From: Crambe crambe
Taxonomy: Eukaryota > Porifera > Demospongiae > Poecilosclerida > Crambeidae
Reading direction: 5' to 3'
DNA length: 64,000 bases
Assembly: GCA_963924555.1 (NCBI GenBank)
Contig: OZ004592.1
Location: 1,364,001-1,428,000 of the forward strand
Numbering within the stretch: position 1 is the first letter of the stretch; every line of letters starts with the position of its first letter. Positions 47,241 to 59,689 of this stretch are shown here, in pieces. The notes under the pieces were generated by a model. It saw only the letters and a program-made list of their open reading frames with translations. It was not told the origin of the DNA and ran no database searches. The position numbers and the translations under genes are program-made.

Positions 47241-47623
47241 GTTATTTCATAGTAGGCTGAATGTTGATTTATAATTATTGTGACACCCAAGGTTAATCTG
47301 TCGTAGCCAGCCCTGAGCACCAGATTAACCCAAAGTGTGTGTTAGTTATAGAAAAGGCTAGTGTGATATTGTTAGGTTGATGGTAACAATCATCATCGAG
47401 TCAACAAGAAAATTAATGTGGTACAAGGCAAAATTATTTAGCTACTGCACTGCAAAAACAATTTTAACAAACTTGCTTAGTTAGGTGAGATTAATCATTT
47501 GAGATCTGTCAAAATGACATAACAAACTGTTGGATTATTTCAACGATGATGATGAATAGGTATGTTTCTTTTATTTTTCTCTTTTATATTCAACAAAAAA
47601 GATTTAAATTCAAATTTGCATGG

Positions 47624-47932
47624 CTACAGGCTGTTTGAGTAAATAGCCTGTGCAGATTCTGTCTCTTGTCTTTGTTTTAGTGTTTTTATGGTTTCTACCC
47701 AGCATCCATGAATATCCAAACCCCTATCCCTGTTCAAAATGTCACTTGGTGTTTCACTTCTGATGCGTAAAGCCTCTTTCATTAATAGTTCAGTTTGGCT
47801 TCTTGCCCTGTCCACAATTGATGCTTCTTCCCACAATATCCTATGTCCTTTCACCCAGGCATGCTGGAAAGTTCTGTTTTTGCAGTGTGGTGTAGGCAAT
47901 GTTAATTTTTTCCAGAAATAATAATAGTTCAA
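47624..47932 (-). pseudogene. Penelope-like element GIY-YIG tail relic
   Basis: The frame contains HAWVKGHRILWEEASIVDRA, then LLMKEALRIR, DILNRDRGLDIHGCW. This order (H-W, W, R, K-EA-I, N-RD-G, CW) is the typical C-terminal end of GIY-YIG endonuclease domains of Penelope-like retroelements. The RT and the N-terminal GIY-YIG motif are missing. The insertion lies inside the ankyrin fragment and is older than the F1/F1' duplication, since F1 keeps its last 45 bp or so. Confidence 0.7.
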
Positions 47933-48050
47933 TGAATAATGAATGTCATTTCTAGCTATGTGTCCGTATTCCTTATAAACTTCTCTAGTGGTATAGCTAG
48001 CTAACTGCCTTTATGATGATATATAGCAGGAAGAATAATTTGACCCCAAC

Positions 48051-48491
48051 TTGATAGCTATACCTCTTGATATAATTAAGACTCTCATTGATCATACTGT
48101 ACAAGATGATAAAGGTACTATTGGGGACAAACTTTTGAAAATAGCACTCAATTATGAGAAGGATAAAGTTATACTTTTTATTATTACTAAATTCAAATGT
48201 GATCCTAATATTAAAGGAAGATATTATCATAGATCACCACTGCATGTAACCTGTGAGAAAGGTAACCTCAGCCTTGTCAGGACTCTGATACGTGACTACC
48301 ATGATTTGAATAACAAAGATTCTTTTGGTGAAACACCTTTTACACGGGCACATGACAATAGGAGAGATGAAGTTATGCTAGTACTAATTAGTGAATTTGG
48401 ATATGATCCCACTAATATCAAGCATGTAGCCTGTATGAATGGTAACTTCAGCCTTGTCAGGACTCTGATACATGACTACCATGCAGATTAA
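48051..48491 (+). pseudogene. Ankyrin-repeat gene fragment F2' (copy of F2)
   Basis: An open frame from TLIDHTVQDDKGTIGDKL through SPLHVTCEKGNLSLVRTLI and DEVMLVLISEFGYDPTNI to DYHAD, then a stop. It lacks the N-terminal module, Roc and Death parts. It is intact where F2 has a stop, so F2 decayed after the duplication. Confidence 0.8.
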
Positions 48492-48589
48492 ATGACAAAG
48501 ATTCTTTTGGTCGTACCTCCTCTATATATGGGCACTTAAAAAGAGGAGAGATGAAGTTATGCTAATACAGTCACTCATAATAAGTGAAC

Positions 48590-48810
48590 ATGCCATACAT
48601 AACTAGGTTATTATGTGCTGAGTCTGCAAATATCAAGCTGCATGGCATTAATAATTTTTCTCATCACCAGATACAACCCCTTTATGTATCATGATAATAT
48701 TCATAAAATTATCACTAGACATCACGTGAACTTCATAATCACATGATCAAGATGAACACAAAGGACTCTAAAGGGGATCACTTCTAGTGAGTGTAACAGT
48801 GACAGAAATA
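48590..48810 (+). promoter_or_regulatory. Shared upstream module of gene C
   Basis: Matches 23207-23390 and 60835-61083, with an extra internal segment (about 48625-48720, ctgcaaatatcaagctgcatgg to catgataatattcata) that is also present before D but shortened before A. Confidence 0.5.
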
Positions 48811-51800
48811 ATGAACCAAAACCAAGACCCACCACTCCATCTTGCTGTCAGATCTGGTGATGTGAACAAGGTAAGGGGTGTGTTATTAAATAGCAAAATG
48901 AGCATAAACAGTATCGATCGTAGAAGAAGGACTCCACTGGAGTTAGCATGTGAGTTAGGGAACCTTGATATAATTAAGACTCTCATTGATCATACTGTAC
49001 AAGATGATAAAGGGACTAAACTTTTGAAAATAGCACTCAAATATGAGAAGGATGAAGTTATGCTTTTACTTATTACTAAACTCACATGTGATCCTAGTAT
49101 TAAAGGAATATGTAATAGATCACCACTGCATGTAGCCTGTGAGAAAGGTAACCTCAGCCTTGTCAGGACTCTGATACGTGACTACCATGCAGATTTAAAT
49201 GACAAAGATTCTTCTGGCAAAACACCCTTTACATTAGCACTTGAGTATGAGAGAAATGAAGTTGTGCTAGTACTAATTAGTGAATTTGGGTGTGATCCCA
49301 CTAATATCAAGGGTAGATATGGTCAATCACCACTGCATGTAGCCTGTATGAAAGGTAACCTCAGCCTTGTCAGGACTCTGATATGTGACTACCATGTAGA
49401 TTTAAATGACAAAGATTCTTCTGGCGAAACACCCTTTACATTAGCACTTGAGTATGAGAGAGATGAAGTTGTGCTAGTACTAATTAGTGAATTTGGGTGT
49501 GATCCCGCTTATATCAAGGATAGATATGGTCAATCACCACTGCATGTAGCCTGTATGAAAGGTAACCTCAGCCTTGTCAGGACTCTGATACGTGACTACC
49601 ATGCAGATTTATATAACGAAGATTATTTTGGTGAAACACCCTTTACATGGGCACTTGAGAATGAGAGAGATGAAGTTATGCTAGTACTAATTAGCGAATT
49701 TGGGCGTGATCCCACTAATATCAAGGGTGAAGATGGTGTATCACCACTGCATGTAGCCTGTATGAAAGGTAACCTCAGTCTTGTCAGGACTCTGATACTT
49801 GACTACCATGCAGGCTTAAATAAGAAAGATTCTTATGGCAAAACGCCCTTTATTGAAGCACTTGAGAATGAGAGAGATGAAGTTATGCTAGTACTAATTA
49901 GTGAATTTGGGTGTGATCCCACTAATATCAAGGGTAGACTTGGTGTATCACCACTGCATGTAGCCTGTATGAAAGGTAACCTCAGTCTTGTCAGGACTCT
50001 GATACTTGACTACCATGCAGGCTTAAATAAGAAAGATTCTTATGGCAAAACGCCCTTTATTGAAGCACTTGAGAATGAGAGAGATGAAGTTATGCTAGTA
50101 CTAATTAGTGAATTTGGGTGTGATCCCACTAATATCAAGGGTAGACTTGGTGTATCACCACTGCATGTAGCCTGTAAGAAAGGTAACCTCAGCCTAGTCA
50201 GGACTCTGATATATGACTACCATGCAGATTTAAATGATAAAGATTCTTCTGGTAAAACACCCTTTATATTAGCACTTGAGAATGAGAGAGATGGAGTTAT
50301 GCTAGTACTAATTAGAGAATTTGGGTATGATCCCACTAATATCAAGGATAGATATGGTATATCACCACTGCATGTAGCCTGTAAGAAAGGTAACCTCAGC
50401 CTAGTCAGGACTCTGATATGTGACTACCATGCAGATTTAAATGATAAAGATTCTTCTGGTAAAACACCCTTTATATTAGCACTTGAGAATGAGAGAGATG
50501 GAGTTATGCTAGTACTAATTAGAGAATTTGGGTATGATCCCACTAATATCAAGGATAGATATGGTATATCACCACTTCTTGTAGCATGCAAGAAGGGTAA
50601 CTTCAGTTTACTCAAGACTCTGGTATATGATTATCATATGGATTTGAATGATAAAGATTGTTTAAACTTTAAAATGGCACTTGAGGATGAGAGAGATGAA
50701 ATTGCACTGGGACTGTTTGATTATGGTTATGACCCAAAGAGTAAAGATGAGCGTGGTAGATCTTTGCTCCATATAGCATGTGAGAAAGGCAGACTTGGTG
50801 TAGCTAGGGCCATGATACTCAACCAGCATTTGGAGCTAGATGATCAAGATTCTGATGGTAACACACCTTTTACATTGGCAGCTGGGAATGGGAGCGAGGA
50901 AGTTGTATTAGCATTGATCAATGAATTTGGCTGTGATCCTAACAATAAAGATTCGAAGGGAAGGTCACTTCTACATGTGGCATTATATGGTAGAGGGTAT
51001 GGATTGTTCAAAACACTCGTAAATAATTTTAACTTTGATTTGAATGGTCAGGATGATTGTCATGAAACACCTCTAACACTTGCAATAAAACATGAGAGAG
51101 AAATAAGAGGAATATCACTAAAATCATCTTCACCAAAATTTATCCACTCTTTGTTGAAAGAACTTTTATTTGATGGTAAATTACAGCATGACAGTCCTCT
51201 TGGTGCCATCCAACCAAAACAGTTAGTATCAAGTATGTTAAGACAGTTCAATATAGATCCCAATTTGAAAGTCTTTGAAGGTGGAACACTTTTACATTCG
51301 GCATGTAGAGAAGGGAGAGTTGATGTCGTGCATACACTTATTCAAACCTTTAAAGCTGAATTAAATATTAGAGATGACCATAATGATACTCCTCTAATGA
51401 AAGCAGTGGAATATGGGAGATGTGAAATAGTGAAGTCACTGCATGTAGCATGCAAAAAAGATGACCTTGGACTAGTTCAAACTCATGGTGCAGATCTGAA
51501 TGCTCTAGATGAGCATGGCTATACACCTGTTATGACAGCAGTGAAATGTGGGAATTGTGAATCTGTGGAGTTGTTGCATGATCATGGCTGTGATATTAAT
51601 GTAACAGCTTCCAATGGTTGGTCATTACTTCATATTGCTGTTAGTAAAGGTCATATCGAAATGTTAAAAATGTTAGTATCTAAATTTGGGATGTCCCCCT
51701 TAGTTGTCGATGAAGCTGGTGACACACCTCTTCATGTGTGTGCAAAGTTGGGTCACTATGATTGTGTTAGATCTTTGTTGGAAGATTTCCAATCCCCAAT

Positions 51801-54262
51801 ATACATAAGAAATAGAGCAGGGAAAACCCCCATAGATGTTGCATGGAGTGATGTGAAACCACTATTTGATGATTATCTCTCCCATAGCAGTCAAGCAATA
51901 CAAGCAGATTATCAATCCATGCAACAGTTAGCAGAAAAGAAGTTTTCTGGGTCACATCATATTACAAAGTTGTTTGTGGTAGGCCATCCTGGGGCTGGAA
52001 AGAGTTCATTAGTTGATGCATTGAAAAGGGAAGGATTTTTCACATCATTTTTTAGAGTGTCTGAGAAATCAGTTCCCCCTCACACTGCCGGCATAGTCCC
52101 CAGTATCCACACCAGTCCTAGCTATGGGAGGGTCCAGTTCTATGACTTTGCTGGTGACCCTGAGTACTACTCCTCACATGCTGCCATCCTGGAAAGAATA
52201 TTTCAGTCTAAAATAGGCACCACTATCTGCATCATAGTACTGGACTTGCGAGAGGATGATGAGGAAATAGAGAAAAAATTTCTTTACTGGTCGATTTTTA
52301 TCAGTAATAGCAGCAAGAATCCACAAAATCTTCCATCTCTCTTAGTAATAGGCAGCCATTCAGATTTACTTCCTAATCAAAGGGAAGTAAGATGGAAAAA
52401 TGACTTCATCCAGAGTGTGATTTCTAAGTATGACAAAGGGATTGTGTATTTCTCATTGGATTGTTGTTATCCAAGGTCTGATAATCTCCATGCACTGCGT
52501 AAGCACATTAAAACCATATCAGAGAAATCTAAACCTTACAGTCTCTCACAAGAGATGAGTGTCCTATTGGGTCTGTTGGAAAAAGATTTCCAGAGTGTTA
52601 CTGCCTGCCCAGCACATGTATTAGTTGACCACATCAATCAAATGGGGTTATGTTTGCCAAGATCTATGACACACCTCCACCCCTTACTGCTACAACTACA
52701 AGACATTGGTGAGTTACTGATTGTAGGAGGTGAGGAGGATAACAGCTACTTGATATTGAAAGTCTCACAACTCACCAATGAAGTCCATAAAAAATTGTTT
52801 TCTAAGGAACCAGATTCTTTTCCCAGGAAGCCTGATGATCTTTTATCTAACATAGGACTCCTTCCTGAGTCAATTTTACAGGAGATTTGGCCTGAACACA
52901 TCACTAGAGAGTGTCTGATCCAACTTCAATACTGTCAAGAGATATCACCAGTAGAGATAGATCCCAACTACTCCATTCTACCAAGTCCTGATCCTAGCAA
53001 TGCAACCACCTCACCCAACCAGTCCCTCATGTTCTTTCCTGCTCTCTGTACAGTAGAGAGGAGGGATATATCCTGGTCGATCCCTCCCACTAGCTACAGT
53101 ATAGGTTGGCTTGCTAGATGCTCAGACTCTAAGCCTCGAGATTATTTCCCCCAAGGTTCCTGCATGTCCTCCTCCTGAGGATTGCTCTGAGATTCACTGT
53201 CTTAGCTCCATCCCATTCTGTCCATGCACTTGATATAAACCCTATCTGTAAGATGTGGAAGACAGGTGTGCACTGGATTATGGAGGAGGGAGTGGAGTGT
53301 ACAGTGGAGCTTGTGGATGTTGGTAAAAGTGTGGTGGTAGTTCTTAGAGGTGAAAAAAGACAAAATTATGAGAAATATGGCAACATCATGTGCAGTATAG
53401 TTAGCTGTGTGATGGAGGCCAAGGCAGAGTTTTGTCACTCCATCCAACCAGACTTCTTCTTGCTGAACTCCACAGATGAGGACGATTACCTTAATGAGGA
53501 CAACTTGTTCTCAATGTATTTTGTAGAGAGGGTCTTAATGTCCCCTGAAGGTAAGGAAAATGTGATAAATACCTCAAGCAAGCGCATGAATTGTGACAAA
53601 GTTATGTATATGCGTCAACTTATGTACTGGTCTAGTCTATTCCCCATTGACTTCCCTCCTGTTTTCCAGCTGCTAGAAGGAGTTAGTGCCAAGTGGTATG
53701 TTCTAGGTCTTCACCTTCATCTCCCCCAAAATAAGTTGGATGTCATAGAAGAAGAGAACCCCAAAAGTGTAGAGAACTGTCTTAGGGGAATGGTAAGTGC
53801 TTGGATGCATTTCTCCCCAGACCCACCATGTTGGTGGCGTCTTATACTGGCTCTGAGAGAGATTGGCAAAGGAGGACTGACTACTGAAGTTGAAAGCAAA
53901 TATGGTGAGTTCATATCATGCTCTTAATTTGTACACAGACTTTAATTATGTCAATGTTTATAATAGGGAACCATATTGAAGTGCAGAAGAAGCTCCTTGA
54001 TTCAGAGTGCCATGCTCAGAGACCAGATGAAGAGTTCCTGGAGTCTTTTGCTGGTGTGGTGGGGTCCAAGTGGCCATCCCTGGCCTCCCTTCTGTCCCTG
54101 ACCAGTGATGAAGTGGAGGAGGTAAGGAGGGGGGAGGAGGGGTTTACCCAGAAAGACCATGCTCTCCTCATGCTGAAGAAGTGGGCTTCAAAGGAAGGGG
54201 CCACATATGGGCAGCTTTATCACAAGCTAGAAACTATATCCCTCTTTCACCTTTGCAAGTAA
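48811..54262 (+). pseudogene. Gene C: ankyrin-Roc-COR-Death-Death, one frameshift
   Basis: ATG 48811; exons 48811-53904 and 53967-54262. Ankyrin about 1-1030, Roc P-loop GHPGAGKSS at about 1058, then COR and two Death domains. A and B have six C residues in tttcccccca; C has five at 53148-53152, which shifts the frame and gives a stop at 53178. The downstream frame (VHWIMEEGVECTVELVD, Death WYVLGLHLHLPQNKLDVIE, last exon) remains fully open, so the break is either very recent or a sequencing error in a homopolymer. Two pairs of neighbouring 207-bp ankyrin units are identical or almost identical. C is more diverged from A and B in COR (for example SKEPDSFPRKPDDLLS). Truncated as read, the protein would lose COR-C and both Death domains. 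Confidence 0.85.
49741..50154 (+). repeat. Two identical 207-bp ankyrin units in gene C
   Basis: Units 49741-49947 and 49948-50154 show no difference by eye; both encode LDYHAGLNKKDSYGKTPFIE. The next two units, 50155-50361 and 50362-50568, differ by one base (atatatgac / atatgtgac) as far as I can see. Confidence 0.85.
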
Positions 54263-56579
54263 TAGCCTTTTTTTCCTTCTGACCCTTTTCTGTTGTATTA
54301 AAATTTAACTGGCCACATAACTAGCTGTTTATTCATGTTATGTGACTGTGTCAATCAAATACTAACACTGCACTTTAAAAGATGGTAGTCCTTACTTCCT
54401 TTCACTCTACATATCAGTTTACATAATGTCAATTTCCTCTTCCCTTCTCTGAACATATAAATCATGTGACTATATTGATGTTCCATTCACTTGTATTCAT
54501 TTGCTTGAATTTCTTTCTTTCACTTCCTTTTAAAAAATTCTTTTGTCTTGTGGTTATATCTGTGCCCCAAGAGTGTATCATCTTACATAAAGCCCACAAT
54601 ATCCTCTTATTATTTCCACCTCTTCCCTTCTCTGTACATATTTATTTCTAAGTCATGTGACCATGCATCGTCCAGGCTCGTATAAGTTACTTCTCTCACA
54701 TTATTAACTTCCTAGTATCTATTAATTATTGAACAATATTTCACTCTTTCCTGTTTTTTGACTGCTATACCTCATCATACTTGACTGAGTGACTCATACA
54801 CTCTCCATCTCTATAATTATGTTTATGGGTTTCTGACATCCTATTTCCTCCTTACTTATTCTTCGAGCTGCTATGGTTACCTGAGTCAGTGATAATGTAT
54901 GATACATGCTTGAACTTCTGTTCCTTCAGTTCCTGTTGAATAAAAGTTGTGATTATTGTCTGTGTAACTAACAGTCCTGTCTGTAATACTCTCTGCCTGC
55001 CATATTGCAACTGTCCTTTCTTTACTCCATTCACTCACATATTATTTGTCATGTGGTTATTGTCTAGTTCTCACTAGTATAATCTGCATAGTATATCATT
55101 GGATTATTATTCTTATTAGACAAAAAAATGATGATTTTATATAACATGTGCAACAAATTCATTACTGTAATTTTTGTCCATGTCCTCATCTCTTCTTGTG
55201 TTTCTTCATTTGCTATTGCTGGTTTAGTTGGCTTTGTGTGTTTTTTTCTACGTCAGACTTATGTGTGTGTCATTGAGTTATAATTACACGAAGTGGCATA
55301 ATATTAGAAGTTGAGAAGTTGATATACTTTTTATTGTCATGCTATCAGTCTATACATGCTTTCTCCTTGATTTTTTTTAAAATCCTTTGTTTGATTTATC
55401 TTTCATCCTTTGAGTCATCCACCAATAAAATGCTTTGACTACCTTGTGCTCTTCTTCATGAATATCCGTACTCTAACATGATTGTCATTCTGATTTAAAC
55501 AATGAACTTACAAGACAATTCCACTGTTGCTGACTCAGCTCTCTGATGCGACCTCCATCACTTTGGCCCTAAACAATAGTCTTAAGACTTTCTCATTCAA
55601 CGTGAGTGGCCCAATCTAACCCTATAACAGCAGATCAAGTCCAATTTAACAATTCACCGAATCTACGTACCTAAATTCAATAAGGACAGAAGAGTAAGTC
55701 ATCTATAAAAGGTATGACAAAGATGGTAGGGTAACTACTTGTAATGGCTTCATTGTTTTGTATCTAGTGAGTGAAGGGAGCTTGCCTGAATGAACTGCTT
55801 CTTCTCTTCCTCTCCCTTTCACAGTTAGCGTCAACTTGACATCACCATCATCCCCTCAACAGAGGTGGATGGGGTGGGGGCAGTCTGAATCACAGAAGGG
55901 ATGTCCCCCTCCAGCCCTCCAAAATTAATAAGGCCAGTCTATCAAGACCACTTGTTCCTGAATATAGCTTGTAAGCTGTTTCCTGTAATATAATTAGTGT
56001 TCGTGGTTTTATTTGTTTCCTGTTTGTGGTTTATTATTCGTCCTCATCCTTCATGTAGGCCTTGTGTGAGTAAGGAAATAGGCAGACCCATCCTCAAGAC
56101 ACACACCAACCTTGTGATGCAGCAATTTGAAACAATCCCTCCTCCTCCAATCCCAATATAAGGGGAGAAGTTAACTTGTGCCAATACCATAACACAGTAA
56201 GCATAGCTACTATTATTAAATTTTATTAGCAAGTGAAGATTAATTTCTCTCTGTGTAGTTTAATCTTCAGCTTTGTGTAGTCAGAAGAAGCTCGAACATC
56301 TCCGTAATATACTCTGCAGGTCAATAACTCTTGATATCTAGCTATAATATGAGAGTATACTCATTCATTACAGATCTCTCTTGACAAACTATAAACTCAC
56401 TCAGCAACATATCATTGGTTAGTATCAGTGGACTCAATCTGCCCAAGCTAATAACTCCACCACCATGTATCATATTCTGCAGGTAAATAACGAGACATTG
56501 TGACCAGATCTCACTTGAGAACTATGACCTCATTCAGCAATTTCATTTATGGCCAGTCGATGAGTCACCCAGCAAACAT
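54263..56579. other. Gene-free AT-rich region after gene C
   Basis: I see no coding frame with recognisable content. The stretch includes a copy of the block with cctgtttgtggtttattattcgt (about 56015-56045) that recurs at about 57005-57130 and 60100-60190, and a first copy of the ggcagacccatcct to agttaacttgtg block (about 56080-56240). One or two minisatellite-like words (tcagtggactcaatctgcccaagct) are at about 56425-56450. Confidence 0.5.
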
Positions 56580-57420
56580 ACTGAGGCTAATGCCCACCAC
56601 ATGTATGTATAGTTTTCACCCTATTAATTTCAACTAGACTCAAGGCTTTACAGTGGCACTCTTAGTTAAAGGTGGACTCCTTGAAATGCAAAATCTCTGA
56701 AATGCAATACCTCTATATTCCAGACAGTATTGCAGTATTTGGGAGGGGGGAGAACCCAGTACAGTGGAACCCCTAAAGGTAGACTCCTTGGAATACAAAA
56801 ACCTCTCTCTATATTCAGGACACTTTTGGGATCCCTCTGCACTATAATTAATTGACCCCCTGAATTCAGGACACCTCCTTATCAGGACACTTATTACTGG
56901 TCCCAAAGTGTCCACATTTAGAGGATCCACTTCATTTATTATTGACTATTAGAGTTTACACAGACCCTTTCAATCACTTCCATGCAGGAGTGAGATTTGA
57001 ATGTGGTTTATAATTCGTCTTATTATTCGTCCTATTTTCATCCTGTTTGTGGTTTTAATATTCGTCTTGTTTGTGGTTTATTATTCGTCCTGTTAGTGGT
57101 TTTATCATTTGTCCTATTTGTTGGTCCTGTGTGGTTGATGATAGTCAGTTAAGGAAATCAAACTCAAGTGAGAGTGAGACTTGAATGTGTATTTATACGT
57201 GCAGGGTGGAATTGGAAGCACTTCCAACCTCATTGGAGAAGTGGTGCGGCAATTTGATACAACTTCAGAAACCCTCCTCCAATTGAAGGGAGAAGTGAAC
57301 TAGTGTTCATGAAGTATCATAGCACAGTAAGCAGTTTGGAAACGTTTATAGTTACTTCATAGCTAACTGTTATGATTCTGTTTCCTCCTTTGACATGTTA
57401 ATCAAGATTAATTCTGTCAT
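56580..57420. repeat. Interspersed duplicated block, copy 1
   Basis: About 800 bp shared with 59690-60560: ttaatttcaactagactcaaggctttacag, cctctctctatattcaggacac and gcaggagtgagatttgaatgtgg stretches follow in the same order. The part with tacagtggaacccctaaagg and gtcccaaagtgtccac looks like a small dispersed element family. The frames on the - strand (DPLNVDTLGPVI) are repeat-derived. Confidence 0.75.
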
Positions 57421-57424
57421 TATG

Positions 57425-57597
57425 TAATAGTTATAGCACTGGAGGGAGTGCTGTATGTGTAATATAGCACGAGAAGTGTGGTCAAGAGGCCAATATAGCA
57501 TGAGGCGAAGCCGAGTGCTATACTGTGCCTTGAGACCACACTTCGAGTGCTATATTTCACATACAGCATGACCTTCAGTGCTCTAAGTAATTTATTG
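57425..57597. mobile_element. Foldback element 1
   Basis: Left arm tatagcactggagg...gtgctgtatgtgtaatatagcac with gagaagtgtggtc pairs with right arm gaccacacttcgag...gtgctatatttcacatacagcatgacc and cagtgctcta. The imperfect arms cover nearly the whole element, a typical MITE-like foldback. Confidence 0.75.
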
Positions 57598-57726
57598 TAG
57601 TTTGCATGGGTGGATTTACAAAGGAGCTGTACCACACTGCATACAGCACAGCCTATTCAAAAACGGTGCTGTGTGAAGGATATAGCACAGTACTGCTCCT
57701 TTGATCCACCCATGCAAAATACAATA
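57592..57726. mobile_element. Foldback element 2, adjacent to the first
   Basis: Arms ttattgtagtttgcatgggtgg and ccacccatgcaaaatacaataa are near-perfect complements; inside, caaaggagctgtacc pairs with tactgctcctttg, and cagcacagcc with ggtgctgtg. It abuts element 1 without a gap. Confidence 0.8.
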
Positions 57727-57779
57727 ACATCACTATAATAGTTATGTCAGTTGTCTTCATGTTCCATAGTGTACATTTT

Positions 57780-58335
57780 TCATTGCATTTCCCACCCTTT
57801 TCTCTGATTGTAACACTCCTCATTAGTGTCCATGTCACAATATTAATCTTGTGTGTAGACAGAAGAAGGTCAGACGTCACATCTCAGCAATGTGTACTCC
57901 AACTGCTTGAATAACTATAACATGACAACTGTATCCTCTTAATTATTCTAAAGGTCTCACTTGAGAAAATTCAGCAGTTTCATTCAATTAACTTTACTAC
58001 CATGTCAGCCATCACTGAATCAGTGTTAGTGGACTCACACTGCTCAAGCTAATAACTCTACCACCATGTCGGCCATCACTGGATCAGCATCAGCGAGTTG
58101 TCCACCACCAAAACATTGCCCCCACTCTCCTTGAGCTATTGACTCTACCACCATCATGTCAACTACCACCGATCAGTATCAGCGGACTCACTCTGCTCAA
58201 GCTAATAAGTCAGCTGTCACTGATAAGTATGTATCAGTGGACTCAATCTGCTCGAGCTATGTTGCCTATCACTATCAGTATCAGTGAACTCTCTGCTTCC
58301 ATAGGCTCACCACCCTGCTTGCAGTGCAGATCAAA
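57780..58335. repeat. 3'-flank block and short 64-bp minisatellite, copy 3
   Basis: The block gacagaaggtcagacgtc (about 57860) matches the flanks of A and B. From about 57990 the minisatellite words ccatcactggatcagcatca, gtggactcac and ctgctcaagctaataactc recur in a short, decayed array. This places C in the same unit order as A and B. Confidence 0.8.
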
Positions 58336-58689
58336 ATATCAGAAGAACTTAGAAGTTCCAACATCCAAGAATGGGTGGACAGTCTCAACATTTTTTATTA
58401 TGTACAAAGACTGATACTGAAGACACCACCTGTTTCTCCCCATCAAGACATACTTTAATGTTCCTCTGAGTTAAAATATAAAATTTTATAATAAAATAGC
58501 TAATTATCACATCAAACTATTCTATTTAAGTTTTCTTGCAAAGTTTTTCTCCTTTTAGAAAACTACTTCCTCCTAATTATTAACCTTTGATTATGTTGTA
58601 TAATTTTCCTGTATTCACATTCCAATTTTTTGTTCGAAAAAATTGTTTCCGTTTAAGATGACAATAATTCTTATCATGAAACAGAGATT

Positions 58690-58835
58690 GGGACTTTGGA
58701 CTATCGGTATTAGACTATAATAGCTTGTCTAACTATAGGATCATGACACGAGGGGTCTGTCTAGAGAGGGAGTTAAGTAAGAGTTGGAGTCACAGCACTG
58801 CTATGCTTAGTGATCATGCTTTGTGGGTCAGCAAT
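58690..58835 (-). pseudogene. Phospholipase relic after gene C
   Basis: The stretch atgacacgaggggtctgtc, gagagggagttaagtaagag and cacagcactgctatgcttagtgatcatgct matches 32489-32587, covering the last intron and the 3' end of exon 4 of the phospholipase gene. It has many differences and no readable patatin motif. Confidence 0.7.
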
Positions 58836-58967
58836 GTCTATTCAATATCATCTATGTCTACTCAAATCATCGAAGCTAGGCCTTTTCATCATGGACAGGG
58901 AGCAAAACCTAATGAGGGAATGCCTCTCCTGCATCCCTTCTCCGCTCCACCTCTACAAAATGATCAC

Positions 58968-59530
58968 AATGCAGGGATGTAGCCAGGATTTTAGAAAAGG
59001 GGTGGCTCATGCACTTGTGTGCGGAAAAGTTTTTTCGTGGCCATGCCCACTTTTTCCTAACCACACCCTAAACCACAGCCATTGATGTTTTGCATTTTTT
59101 GATATGAGCAGTTAGGAAAAATAATGAGGATGGTAATGATACCACTTCCACTACCTAACCCCCACAAAACCCTCTGTATAGTTGATGGGTTTGGTCTGGC
59201 CCTCAATGTTTCTGGTCTTTTGGAAGCAACTGAACATGAATAGTGTTAACTATAATTATTTCATCTGTGAATCGTTGAGTATGCTCAACAATTCCTGGAA
59301 AGTTGAATTAGAAGAAAATATTGATTAGAATATCAGGAAGGTCATTGTGTTCACACATATTAATAATGCATAACTAGCACTCAACATGCTGACAACTGTG
59401 CTGATCAATAATTTATTGAGCACATGGCAAATTAATAATCTTCCTTAGCTACTATTCTTATGCTATAATTATTTCCTGAATCAAAGGGGGGCTCAAGCCC
59501 GTTGAGCCGCCTGCTGGCTACAGGCCTACA
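58968..59530. mobile_element. Possible TIR element
   Basis: gatgtagccagga with ggggtggctca (58976-59010) and the complement of ggggggctcaagcccgttgagccgcctgctggctacagg (about 59485-59525) share the inverted words tgtagccag and ggctca. The arms are short and poorly matched, so this is tentative. No coding content. Confidence 0.35.
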
Positions 59531-59689
59531 ATGGAAAGTCTTGACTTTCCTACTTCCTGCCTGAAGTGGGTTGGTTTTATGTAGTTCAAGGAAAACTTCA
59601 GCTCAACCATAATATGACAGAACAGTTTCATTATTAAAAACATGATTTGAGGAATAGACTAATCTAATGATGGATTTCTACCTGATACT

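Noticed and set aside
47960-48230. - strand frame across the start of fragment F2'
   Set aside because: It is a shadow of the ankyrin fragment, which matches genes A-D on the + strand.
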